64,000 nucleotides of DNA from NCBI RefSeq assembly GCF_900142735.1, contig NZ_FRBY01000001.1:434001-498000 (forward strand), in the 5' to 3' direction. Position 1 is the stretch's first letter, and each line of letters begins with the position of its first letter. Under the pieces are notes generated by a model, which saw only the letters and a program-made list of their open reading frames with translations, was not told the DNA's origin and did not search any database. Source of the DNA: Flavobacterium saccharophilum (lineage in GTDB: Bacteria; Bacteroidota; Bacteroidia; Flavobacteriales; Flavobacteriaceae). A program made the translations under genes and the position numbers. Positions 16,803-24,607 of the stretch are shown one piece after another.

Positions 16803-16879
16803 ATCTCTCGCAAAGACGCTAAGTCGCAAAGTTTTATTTTTTAAGTTATAATTTGCGACTTAGCGTCTTTGCGAGAGAT
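16803..16879. repeat. Perfect 28-bp inverted repeat after the transporter
   Basis: Positions 16803-16830 and 16852-16879 are exact reverse complements around a 21-nt AT-rich loop. The arm is built from cgcaaag/cgctaag words. It lies 23 nt after the transporter stop codon and about 85 nt before the SCO1 promoter, so it may act as a terminator. Degenerate single arms from the same vocabulary occur at 6837-6871, 20230-20262 and 27060-27084. Confidence 0.85.
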
Positions 16880-16963
16880 TAAAACATTCTAACATTACTT
16901 TTAATCAAAGTCAAAAGCCTGTTAAAAACAACACAGAATTAGTTTTTTGAAAACTGCTTTTCG

Positions 16964-16971
16964 TATTTTTG
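16964..16971 (+). promoter_or_regulatory. Probable -7 box for the SCO1-like gene
   Basis: The sequence TATTTTTG matches TAnnTTTG. A T-run at 16943-16949 could supply the -33 contact at 18-nt spacing. It lies 15 nt before the ATG at 16987, implying a very short leader. Confidence 0.5.
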
Positions 16972-16986
16972 CGCCAAATTCTGTTT

Positions 16987-17652
16987 ATGAAATCTTTACT
17001 ATACAAATACCGCAAATTCTTTATTGTTTTAATTGTATTTTCGGTAGTTACTATATCCCTTTTTTATTCGGCTTTAAAGCCACAAAAAACATTACCCATT
17101 TACAATCCGGCTGACGTAAATCCTGAACTGGTTGACAGTACGATTCAATACAAAAGTAAATACCATACGATTGCTGATTTCTCTTTTGTAAATCAGAATG
17201 GGGATACCATTACGCAGAAAAACTACGAAGGAAAAATTTATGTAGCTGACTTTTTCTTCACGACTTGTGGATCAATTTGTCCTAAGATGTCTACCAATTT
17301 ATCAGAAGTTCAAAAAGCCGTTCTGAACAATCCTAAAGTATTATTGCTTTCTCATACTGTCTTTCCAGAAGTAGATAGTGTTTCTGTTTTAAAAGCGTAT
17401 GCTGTAAAATACGGAGTTGTAGACAGCAAATGGAATTTGGTTACGGGAGATAAAAAAGAAATCTACACTATGGCCAGAAAATCATACTTAGCAGTGAAAT
17501 TAGGTCGCCCTGATCAATTGTATGATATGGTTCATACAGAGAATTTTGTTTTGGTAGATCAAAAACGTCGTGTTCGCGGATTTTATGACGGAACAAACAA
17601 AGAAGAAATCAAAAGACTTATAGAAGACATCGATTTCTTATCTCAAGAGTAA
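16987..17652 (+). CDS. SCO1/SenC family copper-binding thioredoxin-fold protein
   Basis: The product is 221 residues from the ATG at 16987; an in-frame TTG at 16969 lies inside the promoter and is rejected. Residues 7-30 form an N-terminal membrane anchor. The copper/redox motif is FTTCGSICPKMS (CxxxC), and the His ligand is in LLSHTVFPEVDS. YDMVHTENFVLVDQKRRVRGFYDG is the standard family end. Such proteins assemble the CuA centre of cytochrome c oxidase, or act as thiol reductants in the periplasm. The next genes are feoA-feoB, but a separate promoter lies between. Confidence 0.92.
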   Translation: MKSLLYKYRKFFIVLIVFSVVTISLFYSALKPQKTLPIYNPADVNPELVDSTIQYKSKYHTIADFSFVNQNGDTITQKNYEGKIYVADFFFTTCGSICPKMSTNLSEVQKAVLNNPKVLLLSHTVFPEVDSVSVLKAYAVKYGVVDSKWNLVTGDKKEIYTMARKSYLAVKLGRPDQLYDMVHTENFVLVDQKRRVRGFYDGTNKEEIKRLIEDIDFLSQE

Positions 17653-17700
17653 ATTGCCTTATTTAAGTAAATTTTGGCACAATCAAAACTGTTAATTGCC

Positions 17701-17729
17701 TTGAAATAAAGAATTATTACCTATTTTTG
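17701..17729 (+). promoter_or_regulatory. Promoter of the feo genes
   Basis: TTG at 17701-17703, an 18-nt spacer and TATTTTTG at 17722-17729 match the Bacteroidota consensus well. It lies 25 nt before the TTG start codon of feoA. I saw no convincing Fur-box palindrome around it, so iron control is plausible from the genes but not shown. Confidence 0.7.
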
Positions 17730-17754
17730 CAATCTAAATTCAATCTAAATAAGC

Positions 17755-17994
17755 TTGCAAAATACAATTCACACTCTGAAAAAAGGCGAAAAAGCCATTA
17801 TCAAAGATTTTGATATCGATCTTATTCCTCTAAAGTTATTAGAAATGGGTTGTTTGCCGGGCAGCTTGGTCGAATTACTTCAAATTGCTCCTTTTGGAGA
17901 TCCTTTATATTTGGATATTAATGGCTCACATGTTGCCATTCGTATAGAAACTGCTCGTGAAATTGAAGTTGAACTTATCAAAACCAATTTGTAA
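17755..17994 (+). CDS. feoA: Ferrous iron transport protein FeoA
   Basis: The product is 79 residues, a standalone SH3-like FeoA domain. Landmarks are LKKGEKAIIKDF, LLEMGCLPGSLVELLQIAPFGDP, and IRIETAREIEVE. It starts with TTG; no in-frame ATG is available and the reading fits the family N-terminus. The stop codon overlaps the feoB ATG by one base, so translation is coupled. FeoA is thought to assist FeoB in ferrous iron uptake. Confidence 0.95.
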   Translation: MQNTIHTLKKGEKAIIKDFDIDLIPLKLLEMGCLPGSLVELLQIAPFGDPLYLDINGSHVAIRIETAREIEVELIKTNL

Positions 17995-20093
17995 TGAGCA
18001 TTCAAAATATAAATGTTGCCCTTATCGGGAATCCGAATACCGGAAAGACTTCGGTTTTTAATCAGCTTACCGGTTTAAATCAGCAAGTTGGAAATTACCC
18101 CGGAATTACGGTTGAGAAAAAAATGGGTTTCTGTAAACTTCCCCATAACATTAAAGCTAATATTCTTGATTTACCAGGAACGTATAGTTTGAATGCCAGT
18201 TCAATGGACGAAAGTGTTGTGATTGAACTTTTGCTGAACAAAAACGACAAATTATATCCGGATGTTGCAGTAGTGGTAACAGATGTTGAAAATCTGAAAC
18301 GAAACTTACTGATTTACACCCAAATAAAAGACCTTGAAATTCCGACGATTTTAGTGATCAATATGTCTGATCGTATGGAAAGTAAAGGAATTACACTTGA
18401 TATTCCCTACTTAGAAGAAAAACTAAAAACCAAAATTGCTTTAGTAAGTTCGCGTAAAGGCCATGGAATTGAGGAACTAAAAGAACTAATCGTTTCATAC
18501 AAAACGATTCCGCATGAGCCTTGTTTGAATGCATCGGTTATTGACGCTGAATATTTTGAAAAATTACAACACGCGTTTCCAAATCAATTATTGTATAAAT
18601 TATGGTTGGTTATTACGCAGGATGTAAATTTTTTGAATTTAGAGCGAAATGAAATCCGAAGTACTTTTACCAAATCACATTCAGAATTAAAGCGTTTACA
18701 GCAAAAAGAAACCATCAAAAGATATCAATTTATCAACGATGTTCTGAAAGAAGGTTTACAGGTTGATGAATCAATGGCAAAAGACATAAGAGCCAAACTT
18801 GATCGTGTATTAACGCACAAAGTTTGGGGGTATGTAATTTTCCTAGCCATTTTATTTTTGATTTTCCAATCGATTTTCAGTTGGTCAACGATCCCCATGG
18901 ATTTCATTGACAGTACTTTTGCTTCTTTAAGCAGTTGGACAGCCTCAGAATTACCAAGCGGTATTTTAACCGATTTGCTTTCACAGGGAATTATTCCGGG
19001 AATTGGAGGGATTTTGATTTTCATTCCTCAAATTGCCTTTTTGTTTCTGTTTATTTCCATTTTGGAAGAAAGCGGATACATGAGCCGTGTAGTATTTTTG
19101 ATGGATAAAATCATGAGAAAATTTGGGCTTTCCGGAAAAAGTGTCGTGCCTTTAATTTCAGGAACTGCCTGCGCCATTCCGGCCATTATGGCAACCCGAA
19201 ATATCGAAAACTGGAAAGAACGTTTAATCACCATTTTGGTAACGCCGTTTACAACTTGTTCTGCAAGATTACCGGTTTATACGATTATTATTTCCCTGGT
19301 TATTCCGGATCAGCGTGTTTTAGGAATCCTAAATTTACAGGGATTATCGCTGATGTTGCTTTATTTACTAGGATTTGGAACTGCCATTTTATCTGCTTAT
19401 ATCTTAAATAAGATTCTGAAATTCAATTCTAAAACCTATTTTGTAGTCGAAATGCCGAGCTACAAAATGCCTCTTTTAAAGAATGTTGGGATTAATGTGG
19501 TAGAGAAAACCAAGGCGTTTGTCGTTGGTGCGGGTAAAATTATCTTGGCTATATCTGTTATTTTATGGTTTTTAGCTTCTTTTGGACCCGGAAGAGATTT
19601 TAATGAAGCCGAAACTATCGTAAAAGAAAGATTTGCCAATACAACTTTAAATAAAGTTCAGTTTGAAAACGAAGTCGCTTCTCAAAAATTAGAGAATTCT
19701 TATATCGGGATTATGGGTAAAGCTATTGAACCTGCCATTTCGCCTTTGGGTTACGACTGGAAAATAGGAATTGCGATTATCAGTTCGTTTGCTGCACGTG
19801 AGGTTTTTGTTGGAACTCTTGCCACCATTTACAGCGTTGGAGACAGCGACAATGAAGCAACCATTAAAAGCAAAATGCAGAAAGAAGTAAATCCGCAAAC
19901 GGGTGAGAAAATCTTTAATTTTGCTTCTGGAATTTCACTATTGCTATTTTATGCTTTTGCGATGCAATGCGCCAGTACATTGGCGATTACCAAAAAAGAA
20001 ACCAATTCGTGGAAATGGCCTGCAATGCAACTATTCTTAATGAGCGGTTTAGCATATTTTGTTGCACTTTTAGCCTATCAACTTTTAAAATAA
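17994..20093 (+). CDS. feoB: Ferrous iron transporter FeoB
   Basis: The product is 699 residues. The N-terminal G domain has G1 GNPNTGKTS (residues 12-20), G3 DLPGTYS and G4 NMSD. A helical GDI-like region follows, then the membrane part with two gate repeats, including IPGIGGILIFIPQIAFLFLF, SGTACAIPAIMATRNIENWK and PFTTCSARLPVYT, and the second gate AAREVFVGTLATIYS. It carries Fe2+ across the inner membrane. It is followed after 6 nt by a small Cys-rich FeoB-associated gene. Iron imported here would feed the ferrochelatase encoded in the same region. Confidence 0.97.
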   Translation: MSIQNINVALIGNPNTGKTSVFNQLTGLNQQVGNYPGITVEKKMGFCKLPHNIKANILDLPGTYSLNASSMDESVVIELLLNKNDKLYPDVAVVVTDVENLKRNLLIYTQIKDLEIPTILVINMSDRMESKGITLDIPYLEEKLKTKIALVSSRKGHGIEELKELIVSYKTIPHEPCLNASVIDAEYFEKLQHAFPNQLLYKLWLVITQDVNFLNLERNEIRSTFTKSHSELKRLQQKETIKRYQFINDVLKEGLQVDESMAKDIRAKLDRVLTHKVWGYVIFLAILFLIFQSIFSWSTIPMDFIDSTFASLSSWTASELPSGILTDLLSQGIIPGIGGILIFIPQIAFLFLFISILEESGYMSRVVFLMDKIMRKFGLSGKSVVPLISGTACAIPAIMATRNIENWKERLITILVTPFTTCSARLPVYTIIISLVIPDQRVLGILNLQGLSLMLLYLLGFGTAILSAYILNKILKFNSKTYFVVEMPSYKMPLLKNVGINVVEKTKAFVVGAGKIILAISVILWFLASFGPGRDFNEAETIVKERFANTTLNKVQFENEVASQKLENSYIGIMGKAIEPAISPLGYDWKIGIAIISSFAAREVFVGTLATIYSVGDSDNEATIKSKMQKEVNPQTGEKIFNFASGISLLLFYAFAMQCASTLAITKKETNSWKWPAMQLFLMSGLAYFVALLAYQLLK

Positions 20094-20099
20094 ACGGCC

Positions 20100-20222
20100 A
20101 TGATACAAGAAATTATTGCCTTTGGAATATTACTTATTGCTGTTGCCTTTTTGATTAAGAAGTTCTTTTGGAAATCTAAAAAGAAAAAGGATTGCGGTGA
20201 TGGGAATTGTGGGTGTTCGTAG
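20100..20222 (+). CDS. FeoB-associated Cys-rich membrane protein
   Basis: The product has only 40 residues. It consists of one N-terminal membrane segment (IIAFGILLIAVAFLIKKFF), a Lys-rich stretch and a Cys-rich tail ending DCGDGNCGCS. This is the typical layout of the FeoB-associated Cys-rich family. It starts 6 nt after feoB and is surely in the same operon. The Cys tail may bind iron or help FeoB, but this is inference from family context. Confidence 0.88.
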   Translation: MIQEIIAFGILLIAVAFLIKKFFWKSKKKKDCGDGNCGCS

Positions 20223-20277
20223 AGGAAGGTTCAAAGTTGCAAAGACTCAAAGGGACAAAGGTTTTGGAAAGGAATTG

Positions 20278-20369
20278 CACAGAGATACACAGATTTAAAA
20301 ACACAGAGCTTCACAGAGATTTAAATTTCTTTGTGAAGCTTTGTGTTTTCTTGGCGAATCTCTGTGGAA
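20278..20369. repeat. Nested inverted repeat between convergent genes
   Basis: The inner arms, about 20300-20319 and 20330-20348, are acacagagcttcacagaga against tctttgtgaagctttgtgt, with two G-U-compatible mismatches. Outer words (cacagagat near 20278, atctctgtg near 20359) extend the stem. It lies between the feo operon and the convergent HD gene, where a bidirectional terminator is expected. The 20230-20262 stretch before it holds a single arm of ctttg words. Confidence 0.65.
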
Positions 20370-20377
20370 TAAAAAAA

Positions 20378-21031
20378 CTACTTCACTCCCTCCCATTCTG
20401 CATAAAACTGCGATAGGAACGTTTCCATAAATTTATGTCTTTCAGCAGCGATTTGTTTTCCTGTCTCCGTATTCATTTTATCTTTTAAGAGTAAAAGCTT
20501 CTCGTAAAAGTGATTTATCGTTGGTGCATTATTCTTTTTGTATTCTTCCTTGCTCATATTTGTTATAGGCGCAATTTCAGGGTCGTGTAAGGCACGATTT
20601 TTAAATCCACCATAATTGAACGCTCTTGCTACTCCAATTGCCCCTATCGCATCTAAACGATCCGCATCCTGAACGATATCCAATTCTATAGACGTGAACT
20701 TCTTTTCAAAATTTCCGCCTTTATATGAGATGTTTTCGATGATGTTTACTACATGCTGGATAATTTCCTCCGAAACATTCTCAGATTCTAAAAATAATCT
20801 GGCAGTTTTGGGTCCGATGGTTTCATCTCCGTTATGAAATTTACTGTCGGCAATATCATGAAGCAAAGCTCCTAGTTGCACTACAACCAAATCGCAATCT
20901 GTTTCTTTGGCAATTAAAAGGGCATTTTTATATACACGTTCAATATGAAACCAATCGTGTCCACCTTCGGCATCACTAAGTTTTTCTTTTACGAACGCTA
21001 TTGTTTTATTTATTAAGTTGGGATTATTCAT
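20378..21031 (-). CDS. HD-domain metal-dependent phosphohydrolase
   Basis: The product is 217 residues from the ATG at 21031 (MNNPNLINKTIAFVKEKL); the open frame begins 16 codons earlier without similarity. The HD metal site is visible as GGHDWFHIERVYKNA, LGALLHDIADSKFHNGDE and DIVQDADRLDAIGAIGVARAF. The YedJ/YpgQ-like layout suggests a soluble nucleotide or phosphate-ester phosphohydrolase. The true substrate is unknown. It lies convergent to the feo operon. Confidence 0.9.
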   Translation of the reverse strand: MNNPNLINKTIAFVKEKLSDAEGGHDWFHIERVYKNALLIAKETDCDLVVVQLGALLHDIADSKFHNGDETIGPKTARLFLESENVSEEIIQHVVNIIENISYKGGNFEKKFTSIELDIVQDADRLDAIGAIGVARAFNYGGFKNRALHDPEIAPITNMSKEEYKKNNAPTINHFYEKLLLLKDKMNTETGKQIAAERHKFMETFLSQFYAEWEGVK

Positions 21032-21105
21032 AGTTATATTTTGCTTTGAGAATGGCACGCAGATGAAACGGATTAACACTGGCTTTTTTCTATTTTAAAT
21101 AAAAA

Positions 21106-21141
21106 TGTTGATTGTCAAAGCTTACACTTCAACAATCAACA
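21106..21141. repeat. Hairpin downstream of the desaturase gene
   Basis: tgttgattgt (21106-21115) pairs with acaatcaaca (21132-21141) around a 16-nt loop. It is followed by a run of caatatcaa/aaatctaaa words up to 21210. It is probably a weak terminator for the minus-strand desaturase transcript. Confidence 0.5.
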
Positions 21142-21212
21142 ATATATTTTCAATGTCAATTACAATATCAAAATTCAATTGCAATATCAATCTGAAATCT
21201 AAATTCTAAAAT

Positions 21213-22205
21213 CTACAATCTAGCAGGTTCAACCCATTTAAAAATGTGAGATTCCTGCGGAATTACTAATCTTTCAGAAATTCTGGCCATACGAGCTGGT
21301 AATTTCATTAAGTAATCACGTGCTTTTTCTGCTTCATCTGTCAAATTAGTAACCTTATCAATTTCCCATTTGTCAATTAATTTCTGCATGATATCCACAT
21401 AATCGTTGGCAGTGTAAACACCGATACGTTGTGCAGAATCAGAGAATTGTTCGAAAGCAGAGCTGATCTTTTGACCTGATTCTCTTAAGAAGTGCGCCGG
21501 CATAACGATTTTTTGTTTCATCATGTATTGAAACGCCAACATCATTTCGCTAGGATCAACCTGGAAAATTCTGGTAACAAATTCACTGTATGCATGGTGA
21601 TGACGCATTTCGTCACCTGCAATCATTTTACACATTTTAGACAACTTGTTATCACCAAATTTCTTAGCCATTTGAGCTACTCTATTGTGCGAAACATAAG
21701 TTGCTAATTCCTGGAAGCTAGTGTATACAAAGTTTTTGTATGGGTCAGATCCAGTTCCGATATCAAAACCGTCGTTGATTAAGTGTTGTGTTGTCATTTC
21801 GATTTCACGCATGTTCACACGACCAGACAAATACAAGTATTTATTTAGCAAATCACCGTGGCGGTTTTCTTCTCCCGTCCATTGACGAATCCATTTAGAC
21901 CAACCGTTTCCACCGTTCTCTATCTGATTTATTCCTTCAACATCCATTAACCATGATTCGTAAGTTGGTAAAGCTTCTTCAGTGATAGTATCACCTACTA
22001 AAGTTACCCAGAAATCATATGGTAATTCTTTGGCAATTTCGCGTAATTCTCTAACCTCCTCAAAGAAATTATCTCCTTCAGAATTAGGCAGAAAATCCGA
22101 CGGCTGCCAAATTTTTTCTACTGGAATTAAATACTGTTCTACGAAGCTATCTACGTTTTTTTCCAAAAACTGCATAACCTCTAATCTAATGTTTTTTATA
22201 GACAT
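21213..22205 (-). CDS. Acyl-ACP desaturase (ferritin-like di-iron enzyme)
   Basis: The product is 330 residues, of the FA_desaturase_2 family. The two di-iron motifs are EENRHGD in the WTGEENRHGDLLNKYL segment and DEMRHHHAY in AGDEMRHHHAYSEFV, each of the ExxH type. It introduces a double bond into acyl-ACP and so makes unsaturated fatty acids, using O2. No signal or membrane segment is seen, as expected for a soluble enzyme. It lies 53 nt downstream of a PlsC acyltransferase, so the pair may form a membrane-lipid operon. Confidence 0.93.
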   Translation of the reverse strand: MSIKNIRLEVMQFLEKNVDSFVEQYLIPVEKIWQPSDFLPNSEGDNFFEEVRELREIAKELPYDFWVTLVGDTITEEALPTYESWLMDVEGINQIENGGNGWSKWIRQWTGEENRHGDLLNKYLYLSGRVNMREIEMTTQHLINDGFDIGTGSDPYKNFVYTSFQELATYVSHNRVAQMAKKFGDNKLSKMCKMIAGDEMRHHHAYSEFVTRIFQVDPSEMMLAFQYMMKQKIVMPAHFLRESGQKISSAFEQFSDSAQRIGVYTANDYVDIMQKLIDKWEIDKVTNLTDEAEKARDYLMKLPARMARISERLVIPQESHIFKWVEPARL

Positions 22206-22258
22206 TACTTATTTAAGATTGCGATTTGTGTTTCCGTTTTATTTCTGAAAACAAAAAT

Positions 22259-22999
22259 CTATTTATACTCGTTTACTCCTTCAACAACTGCCTTTTCTGT
22301 CAACTTCATTAACTCGGCAAAATCATAATCTTTTACAGCCATTGCTTTATGTGCGGTAAAGGTAAGGTGATTTCCTAAACCAACCGGGAAAAAGCCATAT
22401 TTTACCATTTTCCATGAATTGTTGATGCTCACGGGTACAACATACGCTGATGGCGCATATTTACAAAGAATTTTCAAACCGCTTTGGGCGAATTCTTTTG
22501 GTTTACCAGTTTTACTTCTTGTGCCTTCGGGGAAAATTACTGCAGATCTTGTATTCTTTTCAATATATTCAGACAAGCTCTTGATTACAGGAATCGCTTG
22601 TTTAGGGTCTTTACGGTCAATTAGTACAGATCCTCCGTGGCGTAAATTGAAAGATACACTTGGGATTCCACTACCTAACTCCTTCTTACTTACAAATTTA
22701 CAATGAAATCGTCTAAAATACCAAATCATTGCCACGATATCGTACATACTTTGGTGATTCGACACAAAAATCAAAGGAACTCCCGTGGGAATTGTCTCTC
22801 TATTCTCGATTGTATATCTGGTTCCCACAAGATTTGTACATCTTAAAAGGAAAAAATTTAAATAATCAACGCTAATTTTATGAGCCTGATAGCCAAAAAC
22901 ATTTAGGCAGATCCATTGTATCGGGTGAAAAATAACCAGACACAATCCAAAAAATAAATAGTAAATTACGGATATGGGATACGAAATTATCTTTTGCAT
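22259..22999 (-). CDS. 1-acyl-sn-glycerol-3-phosphate acyltransferase (PlsC family)
   Basis: The product is 246 residues. An N-terminal hydrophobic helix (residues 8-30) anchors it in the membrane. The acyltransferase block I NHQSMYD and block III FPEGTRSKTGKP are intact, with VLIDRKDPKQA between them. It probably transfers an acyl chain to lysophosphatidic acid. The ATG at 22999 gives the expected start. The downstream desaturase supports a lipid role. Confidence 0.92.
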   Translation of the reverse strand: MQKIISYPISVIYYLFFGLCLVIFHPIQWICLNVFGYQAHKISVDYLNFFLLRCTNLVGTRYTIENRETIPTGVPLIFVSNHQSMYDIVAMIWYFRRFHCKFVSKKELGSGIPSVSFNLRHGGSVLIDRKDPKQAIPVIKSLSEYIEKNTRSAVIFPEGTRSKTGKPKEFAQSGLKILCKYAPSAYVVPVSINNSWKMVKYGFFPVGLGNHLTFTAHKAMAVKDYDFAELMKLTEKAVVEGVNEYK

Positions 23000-23224
23000 G
23001 CTTTAAAAAATTAATTGCCAAAAGTAATAAATAAATTTTTAGCGCTATAAAAATTATACAAGTATCAACATATACGGTACTTAAAAGAAAAAATGCTTTA
23101 AAAATTACCCCAATTTGTACGAAATATATTTACATTAATAATTGGATTTTACAAATTTAAGCGCTGTAAGACTATTATACATTATAAAAAAGTGCCAATT
23201 CATTTCATAAAAGCCATCAACAAC

Positions 23225-23254
23225 TTTAAACCGAAAATAAAAAAATTACCTTTG
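23225..23254 (+). promoter_or_regulatory. Probable promoter of rnpA
   Basis: TACCTTTG at 23247-23254 matches TAnnTTTG. A TTT at 23225-23227 lies 19 nt upstream at the -33 position. The start codon follows 31 nt later. The rest of the 286-nt divergent gap (23000-23224) is AT-rich and holds no reading frame or clear repeat. Confidence 0.5.
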
Positions 23255-23285
23255 TACCTGAAATTGCAAATTTTTTCTGAATTAA

Positions 23286-23690
23286 ATGAACTTCACTTAC
23301 CCTAAAAATGAACGCTTAAAGAGCAAAACGACAATTGGTTTACTGTTTTCTGAAGGAAAATCGGTTTCAAAATATCCGTTGCGTTTGGTTTACCGTCAAG
23401 CGGAAGCTGATTCTGAAGAAAAAATTAAAATGGGGGTTTCGGTTTCTAAGAAATATTTTAAGAGAGCCGTTGACCGTAATTATTTCAAACGCGTCCTTAG
23501 AGAAACCTATCGATTAAACAAACATTTGCTTTGGGATAATCTCGAACAGCCTTATTCTCTGATGTTTTTCTATCAAACGAAAGACAAATTATCTTACGAA
23601 GAAATCAATACCAAGACGATTCAGTTGTTTGAGAAATTTCTGCAACAAATAAACAAAACGACAGATTCTGAAACCAAAACAGAAATCTAA
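23286..23690 (+). CDS. rnpA: Ribonuclease P protein component RnpA
   Basis: The product is 134 residues, basic, with the RNA-binding signature VDRNYFKRVLRETYRLNK preceded by KMGVSVSKKYFKRA. The start FTYPKNERLKSKTTIGLLF is typical for the family in Bacteroidota. It pairs with the RnpB RNA to process tRNA 5' ends. The gene is not next to rpmH here, which is common in this phylum. It may be transcribed with the three downstream envelope genes. Confidence 0.95.
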   Translation: MNFTYPKNERLKSKTTIGLLFSEGKSVSKYPLRLVYRQAEADSEEKIKMGVSVSKKYFKRAVDRNYFKRVLRETYRLNKHLLWDNLEQPYSLMFFYQTKDKLSYEEINTKTIQLFEKFLQQINKTTDSETKTEI

Positions 23691-23770
23691 ATCTCAAAAT
23701 ATAACTTTGTTTATCAAATTAGAGAAAAAATTATAAAAAAATTGTAGTTTTAGCTCTAAATTGGAACTTT

Positions 23771-24604
23771 ATGAGATATATTTTCTGTTTTTTCTGTTTT
23801 GTTTTAATTCTTTCCGGTTGTAATAAATCGTACGAACCCGAAGAGAATGTTATGGCCATCCAAACGGTAAAACTTACTCCTAAAAATGAGTCAGCTGCAT
23901 ACGACAAAAATCCAGATCCGGCAGCTCCTCCTGCGGTAAAAGAAAAAATCGAACAGAAAATCATAAAAGAAGCGACTTTAAGATTTGAAACTGATAATCT
24001 TGAAACAGCTTTCAATCAAATTCAAAAAGCAGTTACCACCAATAAAGCAAGAATAATAAACGATTCTGAAGGAAAAGATTTTGCGACTGTTTTTAGAAAT
24101 CTTACGATAAAAGTTCCAAGTCAGAATTTTGATCGTTTTATAAATGATATTTCTAAAGGGGTTTCTTATTTTGAAGTTAAAAGTATATCTGCCGAAGATG
24201 TTACGGAACAATTTATTGATCTGACATCCAGATTAAAAACCAAAAAAAAACTAGAAGAACGTTATCTTGAAATCTTAAAAAAAGCAAACAAAGTAAGTGA
24301 GATTTTAGAAATTGAAGAACAAATTTCGACTATTCGAGAGGAAATTGATGCCAAAGAAGGCCAACTGAAATATTTGGAAAGCCGCGTTTCTGAAAGCACG
24401 ATTACTATCGAATTTTACAAAACAATTGCCGAAAAAGAAGGCGTTAAAATATCGTATGGCTCCAAACTGTGGACCGCAATTAAATCAGGATTCTTTAGTT
24501 TATCTGATTTATTGATTTCATTATTAAGCGTTTGGCCGTTTGTCATCTTATTTTGTTTATTAGCCTATTTTATTAGAAGAAGATTAAAAAGAAAAAAAGC
24601 ATAA
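23771..24604 (+). CDS. DUF4349 lipoprotein
   Basis: The product is 277 residues. Residues 1-17 form a lipoprotein signal with lipobox LSGC. The central part (EATLRFETDNLETAFNQIQK to ISYFEV-like strands) and the coiled-coil RLKTKKKLEERYLEILKK...EQISTIREEIDAKEGQLKYLE are typical of DUF4349. A membrane segment (about 245-268) and a basic tail (RRRLKRKKA) close it. It is likely anchored in the envelope at both ends. Function is unknown. The next gene starts 3 nt later. Confidence 0.9.
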   Translation: MRYIFCFFCFVLILSGCNKSYEPEENVMAIQTVKLTPKNESAAYDKNPDPAAPPAVKEKIEQKIIKEATLRFETDNLETAFNQIQKAVTTNKARIINDSEGKDFATVFRNLTIKVPSQNFDRFINDISKGVSYFEVKSISAEDVTEQFIDLTSRLKTKKKLEERYLEILKKANKVSEILEIEEQISTIREEIDAKEGQLKYLESRVSESTITIEFYKTIAEKEGVKISYGSKLWTAIKSGFFSLSDLLISLLSVWPFVILFCLLAYFIRRRLKRKKA

Positions 24605-24607
24605 ATC

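Noticed and set aside
17641-17754. Fur box upstream of feoA
   Set aside because: No 19-bp inverted repeat of the Fur type is visible near the promoter; only the TTG/TAnnTTTG boxes are clear.
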